Shown here: positions 1 through 7,391 of the stretch, in pieces | Layout of the letters: the number at the start of each line of letters is the position of its first letter | How positions within the stretch are numbered: position 1 is the first letter of the stretch | Source of the DNA: Reyranella sp. | Lineage (GTDB): Bacteria > Pseudomonadota > Alphaproteobacteria > Reyranellales > Reyranellaceae | NCBI GenBank assembly: GCA_030681635.1 | Contig: JAUXRT010000484.1 | Coordinates: 1-17,767, forward strand | Direction of reading: 5' to 3' | Length of the DNA: 17,767 bases | The notes under the pieces: model-generated | Database searches by the model: none | Told to the model about the DNA's origin: nothing | What the model saw: the letters and a program-made list of their open reading frames with translations, nothing else | Position numbers and translations under genes: made by a program

Positions 1-1128
1 GGCGGTGCTGTACTCGCGCGTCACGTCGAACAGGTAGCCGGCCAGGACCGGCAGGGTGATGGCGGCCAGGCACCAGGCGATGTAAGTGCGCCCGGCGACG
101 CGCCCATAGTCGGCGGGCCGCCAGTAGAGGCCGATGCCGCCGGCGGTGGCGCCGGAGATGAAGCCGTAGCCGAGGCCGATCATGCCCAGTCCGAGCACCG
201 CCGTGACGGGCGAGGGCAGGAGGGTCAGCAGCAGACCGCCGCTCAATGCCAGCCCATGCGCCGCGCACATCACATGCGGCACCGCGAAGCGATCCACCAG
301 CCAGCCGCCGCTGATGCGCGCGAGCGCGATCGCGCCGGTGAGGCCGGTCGTGGCCGCCACCGCCAGGGCCGCCGCCCCGCCATAGGCCGCCACGATCTCG
401 CGCGCTTGGCTCAACACCATCAGGCCGGCGGAGGCGGCCAGGAAGAAGGTCGCCGAGAGCTTGTAGAAGGTCGGACCCAGAATGGTCGGCCCTCCGGTCG
501 TGCTACCCGCCGTCGCGTTACCTGAAGGTGGGACGAGGCGCGCCCCGCCATGGCGGGCGAGCAGCGCCGCCGCCATGCCGCACACGACCAGCACGGCCGC
601 CAGAGATGCCAGCGTCGTGCGCCAGCCGAAGGCCTCGTTGCAGGCATGGAAGAGGGGCGTCGCGATCATGGCGCCCATCGGGTAGAGGCTGACGATGTAG
701 CCGTTCACCAGCCCCTGGCGCCGCCGCACCATCATGTTCACGCCCTGCTGCAGCAGGATGTAGGCCACGCCGCCGCCGGTACCGAACACGATGCCGTAGC
801 CGAGGAGCAATTGCGGCAGGCCTGTCGCGGTCGCCGCCATCACGATGCCGCCGGCCGCCGCCAGCGCGCTTGCCAGTACCAGGACCGGCACTGAGGCGAC
901 GCGATAGAGAAAGGCGGCGGCGACCGAGCCGACCGTGAATCCCGCCGTACACAGGCCGAAGACGAGCGACAGCGCCGAGCGCGGGATGGCCAGCTCCTGC
1001 TCGATCGGCCGCAGCAGCACGCTGAAGGAGTAGACCGATCCCAAGGGCAGGTTCATCAGCGTCGCCGCCAGCAGCGCCGCCCACAGGCGCTCGGCTCGGA
1101 CGGGAAGGGCGGGCGTTACGACAGACAT
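1..1128 (-). CDS. MFS transporter, OFA (oxalate/formate antiporter-like) family, 3' end beyond window
   Basis: Inner-membrane carrier of the major facilitator superfamily, read for 376 codons without a stop, so its C-terminus lies off the left edge. The N-terminus MSVVTPALPVRAERLWAAL is followed by NLPLGSVYSFSVLLRPIEQE and LSLVFGL, a pattern typical of OFA-type MFS proteins in TM1-TM2. Further hydrophobic segments follow, with a basic MMVRRRQGLVNGY loop between TM4 and TM5 and a polar central loop (roughly residues 210-225) separating the two halves. The ATG at 1128 is preceded by a GAGG about 8 nt upstream. It lies downstream of the hydrolase/CoA-transferase/TPR genes on the same strand, suggesting uptake or exchange of the carboxylate that those genes process. 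A large hairpin separates it from the TPR gene, so it may be transcribed at a different level. The substrate cannot be told from sequence. Confidence 0.88.
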   Translation of the reverse strand, partial: MSVVTPALPVRAERLWAALLAATLMNLPLGSVYSFSVLLRPIEQELAIPRSALSLVFGLCTAGFTVGSVAAAFLYRVASVPVLVLASALAAAGGIVMAATATGLPQLLLGYGIVFGTGGGVAYILLQQGVNMMVRRRQGLVNGYIVSLYPMGAMIATPLFHACNEAFGWRTTLASLAAVLVVCGMAAALLARHGGARLVPPSGNATAGSTTGGPTILGPTFYKLSATFFLAASAGLMVLSQAREIVAAYGGAAALAVAATTGLTGAIALARISGGWLVDRFAVPHVMCAAHGLALSGGLLLTLLPSPVTAVLGLGMIGLGYGFISGATAGGIGLYWRPADYGRVAGRTYIAWCLAAITLPVLAGYLFDVTREYSTA

Positions 1129-1206
1129 GGTCCGAGCCTCGGGTCGATGCCGCTAATGGTCAAGGTGCGTTGCCGGCCTCAGCGAGACGATGGGCGCGCA
1201 GGATGC

Positions 1207-1273
1207 GAGCGCGCAGGTTGCGCGCGGTCCAGAAGACTCATGATCTTTTGGACCGCGCGCATCCTGCGCGCTC
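1207..1273 (-). terminator. 30-bp-arm inverted repeat between TPR and MFS genes
   Basis: Arms 1207-1236 and 1244-1273 match as an inverted repeat over 30 bp with two mismatches, around a 7-nt loop. The right arm abuts and overlaps the stop codon of the TPR gene (1272-1274). In the minus-strand transcript it would form a very stable stem immediately after that stop. There is no clear T-tract after it, so it is either a terminator/attenuator, a 3'-end stabilising stem that lowers expression of the downstream MFS gene, or a dispersed palindromic repeat. Confidence 0.6.
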
Positions 1274-2564
1274 ATGGACTCTGGACCGGAAGACCCGCCG
1301 GGCCCGGGCGGCGTTTGGCGAGCAGATGCCGGGCCTCCGCCTCGCGTCCCGCGTTGAGGTACGCCCGCAACAAGGTCGCTTCCACCAGATCGACCTGCGC
1401 GCGGCTGCCGCCCATGCGTTCCCGCTCAGACAGCATGGGCACGATCAGGTCGATGGCCGCGGCATCGTCGCCACGCTGGAAAGCCGCGAAGGCGCGCGCC
1501 ACCGCGGGGATGGTGGCCCCGGAGGGATAGCGGCCAGCCTTCACCAGCTCTTCGATGGCTTTTACCCAGCCCTCCACCGCGGCGTCGTCCCCGTCGACGG
1601 CAAAGGTGAGGGCCACGTGCCAGTCGGCGAGCGAAAAGCCCGGGCGGGGAATTTTCTCGCGCGCGTAATCTTTCAGCTTCGCCCAGCGCGCGGGGTCGCG
1701 CGGATGGCCCGCCAGTTCCGATCGCCACAGGAACGAGGAGGAATCCGAGAGCTTCTGGTGCACGGCGCCACGATGGTCGTCTGCACAGAAGGCGTCGTTG
1801 TAGAGGCGGAGTGCGGCGTCCAGATTGCCGGCGTGCAGCTCGAACAGGCCGAGGTGCCAGTTCAGGTGGCCGAACAGGCCGCCGCCGCGATCGTAGAGCG
1901 GCAGCCAGTTGCGCATGAAGGCGATGCCGCTGTCGCGCTCGCCGGTCTCATAGCAGAGATGGGCGAAGGCATGGGCGGCATAGGCGTTGCGTTGGGTCTG
2001 GGCCAGGGACCGCTCGATCATCGGGCGCGCCGCGTCGTGACGGCCGATTTCCGACAGCGCCATGCCGTAATGGGCCTCGAACCACCAATCCTCGCCATAG
2101 TGTGGCGCGAGGGGCCTGAGGAAATCGATGAGGTCCTGTTCGCGGCCGGACAGGCCGGACATGCCGATCAACCCGCCCTGGTTGGCGGCGAGGCTCAAGA
2201 CCAGCGCATCGCGCGGCCAGGTCGCCACATGGGCGCGGATCGCGGCCAGCGCGGCGACAGCCTGGCCGGCAAACAGATGGCGAAAGACATCGATATGGCT
2301 GAGCTCGCGCGCCGAGGCTCCGTCCGTGAGGCTGAGGGCCGTGGCGAGAGAGTCGCGCATGCCGGCAGCGTTGACCGCGAGCTGCAAGGCACGGGCCTTG
2401 CCGATGTGGGCCAGGGCGAACCCCGGATCGGCGGCGATGGCGCGGTCGAAAGAAGCGGCGGCACCGGGGTAGACGGTGAGGAGAAGGTCGACGCCCTCGA
2501 CATAGGCGTCGCGCGCGCCGGCGACGGCGGTGGATATCGGGAGTCCGTAGCGGTCCGTCAGCAT
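1272..2564 (-). CDS. TPR-repeat protein of the TTC38/StaR-like family
   Basis: Predicted soluble protein of 430 residues with no signal peptide or membrane segment. It is made of helix pairs typical of tetratricopeptide repeats, for example AAASFDRAIAADPGFALAHI near residue 35, and later ALRLYNDAF- and HAFAHLCYETGERD-like units. The composition (RHDAARPMIERSL, YGEDWWFEAHYGMALSEIG) resembles the bacterial TTC38-like proteins (tetratricopeptide repeat protein 38 family), often found beside catabolic enzymes; their molecular role is not known. The chosen ATG at 2564 overlaps the end of the CoA-transferase by 7 nt (ATGCTGA), implying translational coupling. An upstream ATG at 2834 would lie deep inside the CoA-transferase gene and was rejected. 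Family assignment is from memory of the pattern; no enzymatic function is claimed. Confidence 0.82.
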   Translation of the reverse strand: MLTDRYGLPISTAVAGARDAYVEGVDLLLTVYPGAAASFDRAIAADPGFALAHIGKARALQLAVNAAGMRDSLATALSLTDGASARELSHIDVFRHLFAGQAVAALAAIRAHVATWPRDALVLSLAANQGGLIGMSGLSGREQDLIDFLRPLAPHYGEDWWFEAHYGMALSEIGRHDAARPMIERSLAQTQRNAYAAHAFAHLCYETGERDSGIAFMRNWLPLYDRGGGLFGHLNWHLGLFELHAGNLDAALRLYNDAFCADDHRGAVHQKLSDSSSFLWRSELAGHPRDPARWAKLKDYAREKIPRPGFSLADWHVALTFAVDGDDAAVEGWVKAIEELVKAGRYPSGATIPAVARAFAAFQRGDDAAAIDLIVPMLSERERMGGSRAQVDLVEATLLRAYLNAGREAEARHLLAKRRPGPAGLPVQSP

Positions 2565-3751
2565 ATGCCGAGCCCTTTCAGTCGCGCGATCTCGTCGGAA
2601 GAGTAGCCGGCATCGCGCAGCACCGCCTCCGAATGTTGACCGACCGCGGGCGCGCGGCGCGGGGCGACCTTGGTCGTCCCGTCGAGGTCGAAGGGGCTCG
2701 ACACGGTGAGGCCGGCCCCGTCGGCGAAGGGAACCAGGGCGCCGATCGCCCGCGACTGCGCGTCGTCCGCGGCTTCGTCGACCGTGAACACGGCGCCGAA
2801 GGTCACGCCGGCCGCTTCGAGGATCGGCTTCCACTCCGCCAGGTCGCGCCGGGCGAAGATCCCGTCGAGGATCCCGGTCAGCGCCTTGTGGTTGGCGCGC
2901 CGCGCCGGCTGGGTGGCGAAGCGTTCATCCTGCGCCAGGTGCTCGGCGTCGATCGCTTTCAGGAAGCTCGCGAGCTGACGGGCCTCGTTGTGCAGCGCCA
3001 TCAGGAACCAGCGTCCGTCGCGACAGCGATAGTGGTTGGCGAGCGCGCTCGGCGTGTCGGTGCGCGGCGGGCGGTGCTTGACGTGCTCGCCGAACAAGCG
3101 GTTCTGCACGAAGCAGCCGTTGGCCCAGAGCCCGTTCTGCAGGAGCGAGGTTTGGGCGACGCCGCCCCGTCCCGTCTTTTCGCGACGGTAGAGCGCCGTC
3201 ACGATGGCGGCGTAGAGGCCGGTCGCGGTGGGATGGTCGCCCATGCCCGGCAGGGAGCGGGCCGGCTCCGTCTCGGGGGTGGCCCGCACCATGTCCATCA
3301 GGCCCGTGCGGGCCCAGTAGGCGGTGGCGTCGAAGCCGGTGCGGGCCGCTTCCTCGCCGGTCTCGCCATAGGCCGTGATGGAGCCATAGATGAGGCGGGG
3401 ATTGATCGCGAGCAGGTCCGAGGCCGCGATCTTCAGGCGCTCGCGCACCGGCAGGGGGAAGTTGGTGATGAAGACGTCGGTGGTGGCGATCAGGCGTTGA
3501 AGGACCTGAAGTCCCTCGACGTGCTTGAGGTCGATGGCCAGGCTTCGCTTGTTGCGGGCCGTCAACTGCCACCAGTAGTCCGTGGTCTTGCCCGGCACCG
3601 GGACCGAGGCACGCCACGGATCGCCGGCCCCCGGCGGTTCGAGCTTGATCACCTCGGCACCGAAATCGGAGAGGATCGTTGCCGCCGCCGGTCCCGCGAT
3701 CCAGCTCGCGCAGTCGATGACCCTGAGGCCCGCGAATATTCCATCAGCCAT
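2558..3751 (-). CDS. CaiB/BaiF (family III) CoA-transferase
   Basis: Cytoplasmic enzyme of 397 residues that by family transfers CoA between a CoA-thioester and a free carboxylic acid. The N-terminal signature GLRVIDCASWIAGPAAATIL, then FGAEVIKLEPPGAGDPWR, is diagnostic of the CaiB/BaiF family. It continues with NKRSLAIDLK and ADVxIxNFPLPV-type segments (DVFITNFPLPVRERL near 92-106). The catalytic aspartate is most likely Asp172 in GMGDHPTATGLYAA. The length is normal for the family. The ATG at 3751 (MADGIF) follows the hydrolase stop by 5 nt, and its end overlaps the TPR gene, so the three genes form one transcription unit. The acyl group handled is unknown. Pairing with an HSL-type hydrolase and an OFA-like carrier suggests uptake and activation of a small organic acid or ester-derived acid. 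Confidence 0.93.
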   Translation of the reverse strand: MADGIFAGLRVIDCASWIAGPAAATILSDFGAEVIKLEPPGAGDPWRASVPVPGKTTDYWWQLTARNKRSLAIDLKHVEGLQVLQRLIATTDVFITNFPLPVRERLKIAASDLLAINPRLIYGSITAYGETGEEAARTGFDATAYWARTGLMDMVRATPETEPARSLPGMGDHPTATGLYAAIVTALYRREKTGRGGVAQTSLLQNGLWANGCFVQNRLFGEHVKHRPPRTDTPSALANHYRCRDGRWFLMALHNEARQLASFLKAIDAEHLAQDERFATQPARRANHKALTGILDGIFARRDLAEWKPILEAAGVTFGAVFTVDEAADDAQSRAIGALVPFADGAGLTVSSPFDLDGTTKVAPRRAPAVGQHSEAVLRDAGYSSDEIARLKGLGIC

Positions 3752-3756
3752 CCGAC

Positions 3757-4692
3757 TTAACCCTTCTTCGCAAATGCCTGCCGGGCCCAGGCGCAGGCCT
3801 CGGCCATCGCAGAGTCGGCAGCGCCAACGACGCCCACCCAAAAGAGAAAGCCGTGGTTCATGCCGGGGAAGCGGGTGATCTCCGTGGGCACGCCCGCCTG
3901 TCGCAGCCGCATGCCGTAGCGTTCGGCCTCGTCGCGCAAGGGATCATACTCGGCGCTCGTCACGTAGGCAGGGGGCAACCCGGTGACGTCGCGGGCCCGC
4001 AGCGGCGAGGCATGGGGATTCTCCGCCTCCGTCGGGCTGGTGAGGTAATGCGCCCAGAACCACTCCATGGTGTCGCGGGTGAGGCCATAGCCGTCGGCGT
4101 TCTCGGCGTAGGAGGGCGTCCCGGGCGTGTGATAGTCGGTCACCGGATAGAGCAGCATCTGGCCGCACAGTCTGGGTCCGCCCTCGTCGCGAAGGCGCAG
4201 CGCCGTGACCGCGGCCATGTTGCCGCCGGCGCTGTCGCCGGCCACCATGATGCGCGCCGGATCGATGCCGAGTTCGGCGGCGTGGTCGGCGGCCCAGCGT
4301 GTCGCCGCCAGGCAATCGTCCGGACCCTTCGGAAACTTGTGCTCGGGCGCCAGCCGGTAGTCGACCGACACCACCACGCAGCCGATGCCTGATGCCAGGT
4401 TGCGGCACATGCCGTCGTGCGTATCGAGACTGCACAGCACGAAGCCGCTGCCGTGGAAGAACATCATCAGGGGAAACGGCCCGCTGCCGGCCGGTGTGTA
4501 GACGCGCAGCTTCATCGCCCCACCCGGGCCGTCGATGCTGCGCTCCAGCACCTTCGCCATCGGGGGCGGCGGGGCCATGAGCGCGATGCGCGCCTCATAC
4601 TGACGCCGCGCCTCGGCCACTGGCAGCGTCTGCGTGGCGGGCACGCCGGTGCCCCGGTCCAGCAACGCACGGATCTGCGGATCAACGGGCAT
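3757..4692 (-). CDS. Alpha/beta hydrolase, hormone-sensitive-lipase (HSL) type
   Basis: Soluble esterase or lactonase-type enzyme of 311 residues. The HSL oxyanion motif appears as HGSGF at 80-84 (HGGGF in most members). The catalytic triad is visible as Ser154 in GDSAGGN, Asp250 in EYDPLRDE, and His280 in NHGF. The DYRLAPEHKFP segment at 111-121 is also typical of the family. The start at 4692 (MPVDPQIRALLD) has a strong GGAGGGAAGAG Shine-Dalgarno, while the ATG at 4716 lies upstream of that site. This is the first gene of the leftward unit and is followed after 5 nt by the CoA-transferase. It probably releases a carboxylic acid from an ester that the CoA-transferase then activates; that order is an inference from gene arrangement. 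Confidence 0.93.
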   Translation of the reverse strand: MPVDPQIRALLDRGTGVPATQTLPVAEARRQYEARIALMAPPPPMAKVLERSIDGPGGAMKLRVYTPAGSGPFPLMMFFHGSGFVLCSLDTHDGMCRNLASGIGCVVVSVDYRLAPEHKFPKGPDDCLAATRWAADHAAELGIDPARIMVAGDSAGGNMAAVTALRLRDEGGPRLCGQMLLYPVTDYHTPGTPSYAENADGYGLTRDTMEWFWAHYLTSPTEAENPHASPLRARDVTGLPPAYVTSAEYDPLRDEAERYGMRLRQAGVPTEITRFPGMNHGFLFWVGVVGAADSAMAEACAWARQAFAKKG

Positions 4693-4779
4693 GGTCTCTT
4701 CCCTCCTGCCGGGCAATTGAAGCGCGATGCGGGGCGGGTGGCGATTGGCAAAAGCCGCGATGCGGATCAGAGAGTCGCA

Positions 4780-4795
4780 CGATCGACGTCGATCG
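4780..4795. promoter_or_regulatory. 16-bp perfect palindrome between divergent genes
   Basis: CGATCGACGTCGATCG is a perfect 16-bp palindrome in the 184-bp region between the divergent hydrolase and nuclease-like genes. Its position fits an operator for one or both. A direct repeat CGCGATGCGG at 4723-4732 and 4756-4765 (33 bp apart) lies on the hydrolase side. No regulator gene adjoins, and GC-rich palindromes of this size can occur by chance. Confidence 0.35.
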
Positions 4796-4876
4796 CGCTC
4801 CTCCGGGCGGTGCTACAGTCCAAGAAAGCCGTGTGCAAAAGCGAGATCAGCGGGCAGTGGAGGAGCGGGAGAATCG

Positions 4877-5356
4877 ATGACAGCAAAAGCCACAAGCCTC
4901 CGCCTCGCTCTCGCGACCGCTGCCGCCCTCGCGACCGCCCTCGTCATGGGCGGGCCCGTTGCCGCCCAACAGGTGGTCGATGGCGACACGATCAAGCTCG
5001 ACGGCGTTGTCTATCAACTGCACGGTATCGATGCGCCGGAAACGCCGCAAATCTGCGCCGATGGCTGGCCGGCGGGATATGAAGCCGAGGAATATCTCGG
5101 CCGGTTGATCGACGGGAAGAAAATCTCCTGCATCGGCATCTCGCACAATCGCGACGGTGAGTCGGTGGCGATCTGCAACGCCGATGGCGTGGATCTCGGT
5201 GCGGCCATGGTGACCGGCGGATACGCCTTCGCCTTCGTTCCCTATTCGGCGCGCTACATTTCACAGGAGGACGCCGCGATATCCGCTCGGCGCGGTGTGC
5301 ACGGCCACCATTGCCTCGCGCCCTGGAAATGGCGGGCGCACCTGAGAAAAGACTAG
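4877..5356 (+). CDS. Secreted SNase-like (thermonuclease-fold) protein lacking catalytic arginines
   Basis: Exported protein of 159 residues with a clear signal peptide (about residues 1-30, ending GGPVAAQQ). The rest follows the staphylococcal-nuclease fold: VVDGDTIKL (33-41) and LHGIDAPE (48-55) keep the calcium-ligand acids (Asp37, Asp52) and the general-base-type Glu55. In the alignment I make by eye, the two catalytic arginines of nuclease are replaced: the R35 position is Gln47 (VYQLHGIDAPE) and the R87 position is Glu95 (RDGESVAIC, where active relatives read DRYGR). The protein may therefore be a non-catalytic nucleic-acid- or ligand-binding relative. Extra cysteines (60, 85, 100, 146) suggest disulfides in the periplasm. 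The ATG at 4877 has AGGAGCGGGAG upstream. The gene is followed by another small exported protein 87 nt downstream. Confidence 0.88.
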   Translation: MTAKATSLRLALATAAALATALVMGGPVAAQQVVDGDTIKLDGVVYQLHGIDAPETPQICADGWPAGYEAEEYLGRLIDGKKISCIGISHNRDGESVAICNADGVDLGAAMVTGGYAFAFVPYSARYISQEDAAISARRGVHGHHCLAPWKWRAHLRKD

Positions 5357-5443
5357 CGGTTTCAGCGGGCGCCGTCGCCTTGACGCGCGGGCCGCAGACT
5401 GGCGAGGGTATCCGCTTCCGTCCACGAAAGGAGACTCAAGCGA

Positions 5444-5896
5444 ATGACCTATCCTCTCTGGCGCTCAGCAGGTCTTGTTTCGGTGCTCCTTCTGCTGGCG
5501 GCGCCGCAGGTTGGCGCGCAGCAAATGGTCAGCGTGGCGCGCGAAGAGGTAAACCTGCGCTCCGGACCCGGAACGCAGCATCCCGCCGACTGGATATTGA
5601 GCCAGGGCTATCCCCTCAAGGTCGTCGGACAACGCGGCAACTGGCTCCAAGTCCGCGATTTCGAGAATGACAAGGGATGGATCTATCGGCCGTTGACCAG
5701 CAGCACGCCCTATCACGTCGTGAAGGTCAAAGTCGCCAACTTGCGCAGTCAGCCCACGCTGCGTGGCCGGATCATCGCCAAGCTCGTCTATGGCGATGCG
5801 CTGAGGACGCTCGAACGCAAGAGCGGCTGGGTCAAGGTACAGCGTGAGGGCGGCCTGCGGGGCTGGGTTGCCCGGCGACTGCTCTGGGGCTGGTAG
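5444..5896 (+). CDS. Exported protein with two bacterial SH3 (SH3b) domains
   Basis: Protein of 150 residues with a signal peptide (MTYPLWRSAGLVSVLLLLAA, cleavage near AQQ at 25-27). Two SH3b repeats follow. The first (28-88) has the hallmark VNLRSGPGTQHP and ends GWIYRPL. The second (91-148) has KVANLRSQPTLRGRI and ends GWVARRLLWGW. SH3b domains usually bind cell-wall peptides or act as periplasmic protein-interaction modules; no enzymatic domain is present. The start has a good AAAGGAG 10 nt upstream. It ends one base before the convergent stop of the neighbouring minus-strand gene, with no terminator between. Probably an SH3b protein of the COG3807 type, a common alphaproteobacterial form; this subfamily label is tentative. 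Confidence 0.9.
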   Translation: MTYPLWRSAGLVSVLLLLAAPQVGAQQMVSVAREEVNLRSGPGTQHPADWILSQGYPLKVVGQRGNWLQVRDFENDKGWIYRPLTSSTPYHVVKVKVANLRSQPTLRGRIIAKLVYGDALRTLERKSGWVKVQREGGLRGWVARRLLWGW

Positions 5897-5897
5897 T

Positions 5898-6236
5898 CTA
5901 GGCGAGCCCCTTCAAGGAGCTTGCGGACAGTTCCTCCGCGACCTCGACGATCTCGCGCGTGCGCGTGACCTCGGTTCCCCAGTAGTGGTCGAACTCGGCG
6001 ATCTGGCCGGCCAGCGCCTCCGAGTCGAGGATGGCCTCGGCCTCCTCGACGCTCGGGAATTCGTACAGTGCCAGGTGCACGAGGGGATTGGTCCGGCTCC
6101 AGCAACGCCAGGCCCGCTGCGCCCGGAAGGCGCGGAGCGCCGACGGCAGATGCTCGGTCCGGTACCAATCGTCGAACTTCCGCCGGTCGGACAGGTTGTT
6201 CAGCCTGGCCCGCACGATGAGAACGGCTGTAGCCAC
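5898..6236 (-). CDS. Small dimeric alpha/beta-barrel (ferredoxin-like) protein
   Basis: Predicted soluble protein of 112 residues starting at a GTG (6236) with an ideal AGGAGG five bases upstream. No in-frame ATG start is closer. The pattern VLIVRARLNNLSDRRKFDDW, YRTEHLPSALRAF, then HLALYEFPSVEEAEAIL and DSEALAGQIAEFDHYWG matches the beta-alpha-beta arrangement of dimeric alpha/beta-barrel proteins (EthD, ABM, DUF4286-like). The conserved WYRTEHLP is typical of the EthD/DUF4286 side. Members include small oxygenases, isomerases and binding proteins, so no reaction is assigned. It lies downstream of the Bug-type binding protein and acyl-CoA dehydrogenase on the same strand, 132 nt away and beyond a hairpin, so it may have its own promoter. 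Confidence 0.75.
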   Translation of the reverse strand: MATAVLIVRARLNNLSDRRKFDDWYRTEHLPSALRAFRAQRAWRCWSRTNPLVHLALYEFPSVEEAEAILDSEALAGQIAEFDHYWGTEVTRTREIVEVAEELSASSLKGLA

Positions 6237-6312
6237 GAGCACCTCCTGGTCGGTCTGGACATCAGGAAACGGTACGCACGCTGGGACTGCTTCTCGCCGC
6301 CAAATCATAGGC

Positions 6313-6351
6313 GAGCTGCCGACGGGCCGTCACCCTGCCAGTCGGCAGCTC
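6313..6351 (-). terminator. Hairpin after the solute-binding protein gene
   Basis: GAGCTGCCGAC (6313-6323) and GTCGGCAGCTC (6341-6351) form an 11-bp perfect inverted repeat with a 17-nt loop, starting about 18 nt after the stop at 6369 on the minus strand. No T-run follows. It probably acts as a 3'-end stem or weak terminator separating this gene from the small protein downstream. Confidence 0.45.
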
Positions 6352-6368
6352 AAGCGCCAGGGCCTGGT

Positions 6369-7343
6369 TCACTCCACCTTGAGGTTGAGATCCTTGACGA
6401 TGGTCTTCCAGACCTCGAGCTGGTCCTTCTGATACTGGACGGCTTCCTTTCGGGTCGAGGGAATGGGCACGAGGGCGGTTTGCAGGAGCTTCGCCTTGAT
6501 GGTTTCCGATTCGAGAATCTTCACCACTTCCTTGTTCAGCCTGTCGAGAATCGGGTCAGGCGTGCCGGCAGGTGCCACCAGCACCCACCAACCGTCCATG
6601 CTGGGAGGGGTCGGCAGCCCGCTTTCCGCGAAGGTCGGCACGTCGGGCAGGAGCTGATATCGCTTCGCCGCCGGAACGGCGACGGGGCGGACCTTGCCGG
6701 CCTTGATCATGCCCAACGAAGCGGGCACGTCGGCGATCATGAGCTGCACATGTCCGCTCATCAGATCGGCGAGTGCGGGGGGTGTCGACTTGTAGGGCAC
6801 ATGGGTCACATCGAGCTTATGGGCGTTCTTGATGTAGCCGCCGTAAGCGATGCCACCGGTGTTGCCGCTGGCGTAATTGTACTTCCCGGGATTGGCCTTG
6901 ATCAGCGCCACCAGCTCGGAGGCGGTCTTGGCAGGAACATCCAGGTTGACCAGCCAGACATAATTGACCGACGCGACCATGGCGATATAGCTCAGGTCCT
7001 TGGCCGGATCGTAGCGCACGCCGGCGGTGAGGCCGGCAGGGCTTGCCACCAGACCGGAGTTGGTCAGAAGCCCCAGGGTGTATCCATCCGGCGCGGCGGC
7101 CACGACCATCTCGGTACCCAGGGTGGTGTTGTTGCCGGGCTTGTTCTCGATGATGATCGGCTGGCCGAGCGCCTGGGTCAGGGGCTCGGAGAGGATACGT
7201 GCCAGGATATCGCTGCCGGAGCCGGCGGCGAACGGGACGATGAGCTTGATCGGCTTGGCCGGATAAGGCTGAGCCGAAGCAGGCATGGTAGCCAGGACGC
7301 TCACGGCGGCAGCAAGGCCGGTGAGCCAGTGGACGATCTTCAT
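6369..7343 (-). CDS. Bug/TctC-family periplasmic solute-binding protein
   Basis: Periplasmic receptor of 324 residues of the tripartite tricarboxylate transporter (TTT) Bug family. The signal peptide runs to about MPASA-QPYPAKP near residue 25. The family signature follows directly: YPAKPIKLIVPFAAGSGSDI, then LGQPIIIENKPGNNTTLGTE and AAPDGYTLGL. Later VTHVPYKSTPPALADLMSGHVQ and LPDVPTFAESG are also standard for Bug proteins. The ATG at 7343 has a strong GGGAGG site. It follows the acyl-CoA dehydrogenase gene by 48 nt and is probably co-transcribed with it. No TctA/TctB membrane partners are in the window, so it is an orphan receptor of the kind very abundant in Betaproteobacteria and some Alphaproteobacteria. 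The ligand is presumably a carboxylate, but which one is unknown. Confidence 0.95.
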   Translation of the reverse strand: MKIVHWLTGLAAAVSVLATMPASAQPYPAKPIKLIVPFAAGSGSDILARILSEPLTQALGQPIIIENKPGNNTTLGTEMVVAAAPDGYTLGLLTNSGLVASPAGLTAGVRYDPAKDLSYIAMVASVNYVWLVNLDVPAKTASELVALIKANPGKYNYASGNTGGIAYGGYIKNAHKLDVTHVPYKSTPPALADLMSGHVQLMIADVPASLGMIKAGKVRPVAVPAAKRYQLLPDVPTFAESGLPTPPSMDGWWVLVAPAGTPDPILDRLNKEVVKILESETIKAKLLQTALVPIPSTRKEAVQYQKDQLEVWKTIVKDLNLKVE

Positions 7344-7391
7344 GTTTCCTCCCTTTGTCGAAACTTCGTTTCTTCGTGTTGAATAGATATC

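Noticed and set aside
1170..2606. Long open frame (478 codons) on the plus strand opposite the TPR gene
   Set aside because: Composition (Arg, Gly, Ala rich, low-complexity) fits an antisense shadow of a GC-rich gene; no family motif is visible, and the opposite strand encodes a convincing TPR protein.
2633..3760. Open plus-strand frame opposite the CoA-transferase
   Set aside because: Antisense shadow; the minus strand has clear CaiB/BaiF signatures.
5844..7382. Open plus-strand frame of 512 codons spanning three minus-strand genes
   Set aside because: It crosses gene boundaries and intergenic hairpins and has no recognisable domain; the minus strand encodes a Bug protein with strong motifs.
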